DNA from: a virus
Length of the DNA: 29,477 nucleotides
IMG/VR virus record: IMGVR_UViG_3300028228_000165
Span: 1 to 29,477 of that record
Reading direction: 5' to 3' (one strand)
Shown: in pieces, positions 29,289 through 29,477 of the stretch
Layout: every line of letters starts with the position of its first letter
How positions within the stretch are numbered: the first letter of the stretch is position 1
Position numbers and translations under genes: made by a program
The notes under the pieces: generated by a model
The model's database searches: none
What the model was told of the DNA's origin: nothing
Seen by the model: the letters and a program-made list of their open reading frames with translations, nothing else

Positions 29289-29441
29289 TTAAATGTTTGC
29301 GTTGCGAATTGCGGTTAGTGCTTTTATTGCCTCGTACGTTTCGTCGTTAACCATGTCGCAACGTAGTAAGCCTGTCACTGGGGGGGTTACCTTATTCATG
29401 TACGACATCTCATACCCATGCGTACCTTTGCCTTTACCCAT
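29289..29441 (-). CDS. 50-residue hypothetical protein, start uncertain
   Basis: The frame is open to the window's right edge, so the gene may begin outside. The ATG at 29441 is preceded by GAAGAAGAACAC, a weakened copy of the junction ribosome-binding site used further downstream, and gives MGKGKGTHGYEMSYMNK, then TGLLRCDMVNDETYEAIKAL. ATG at 29474 is an in-frame alternative. A basic Gly-rich start and helical end; no motif recognised. It ends 24 bases before the 295-residue gene. Confidence 0.5.
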   Translation of the reverse strand: MGKGKGTHGYEMSYMNKVTPPVTGLLRCDMVNDETYEAIKALTAIRNANI

Positions 29442-29477
29442 GTGTTCTTCTTCAAGGCACTCCGCGTTGTGCATGAT

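Noticed and set aside
1-29477. tRNA genes, insertion sequences and integrase/attachment sites
   Set aside because: No cloverleaf, transposase motif, tyrosine or serine recombinase motif, or terminal repeats were seen on reading both strands.

Overview
This window is one continuous piece of a tailed double-stranded DNA bacteriophage. The evidence is wall-to-wall coding with almost no gaps, stop-start overlaps between genes, one virion-protein block facing a replication block on the other strand, and many small genes of types known mainly from phages. The capsid, portal, terminase and tail-tube genes are not here; they probably lie to the left of position 1. No integrase, tRNA, CRISPR array or host gene was found. 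A very large last virion gene with a zincin motif and an LPD38-like C-terminal half points to a podovirus-like particle with ejected internal proteins. The host cannot be read from the sequence; the cell-wall hydrolase and general style fit a Gram-negative host, and this is inference.

Layout. Positions 1-11810 (+ strand) are the end of the late operon: the tail of a structural gene, a small structural protein, a Gly-rich virion protein, a GNAT-like protein, a Gln/Gly-rich 868-residue protein and a 2202-residue polyvalent protein with an HELGH zinc-protease motif. The last + gene converges with, and overlaps by 8 bases, a long - strand operon system that fills the rest of the window. Read in its own direction (right to left), that system starts with a 295-residue conserved phage protein and about two dozen small genes (29441-21611), including two zinc-ribbon proteins, a SleB-type endolysin, a Lar-like protein, a 30-residue membrane peptide and a DUF3310 protein. 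It continues with a replication and nuclease block: VRR-NUC nuclease, family A DNA polymerase, Cas4-like PD-(D/E)XK nuclease, HNH nuclease, SNF2-type helicase, a small Gam-like protein, a probable ssDNA-binding protein, an HTH protein and a fused AEP primase-helicase.

How it works together. The polymerase, primase-helicase, SSB-like protein, SNF2 helicase and nucleases could form a nearly self-sufficient replication/recombination set. This set uses an archaeo-eukaryotic-type primase fused to a P-loop ATPase rather than a T7-type TOPRIM-DnaB protein. Control appears to be by RNA structure. A near-consensus sigma70 promoter (16628-16601) drives a leader that can fold into a three-way junction. 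Terminator-like hairpins sit just upstream of the helicase and primase starts. A GC-rich hairpin sits just upstream of the ribosome-binding site of the VRR-NUC/polymerase pair.

The most distinctive region is 22326-24833. Small genes there are chained by a repeated junction in which the Shine-Dalgarno sequence, the stop and the next start are fused, so unrelated proteins share Lys-Glu-Lys-Asn-Thr-like C-termini. No stretch above 300 bases lacks a gene; the longest gene-free gaps are 21454-21610, 18182-18307 and 16500-16624, and each contains inverted repeats.
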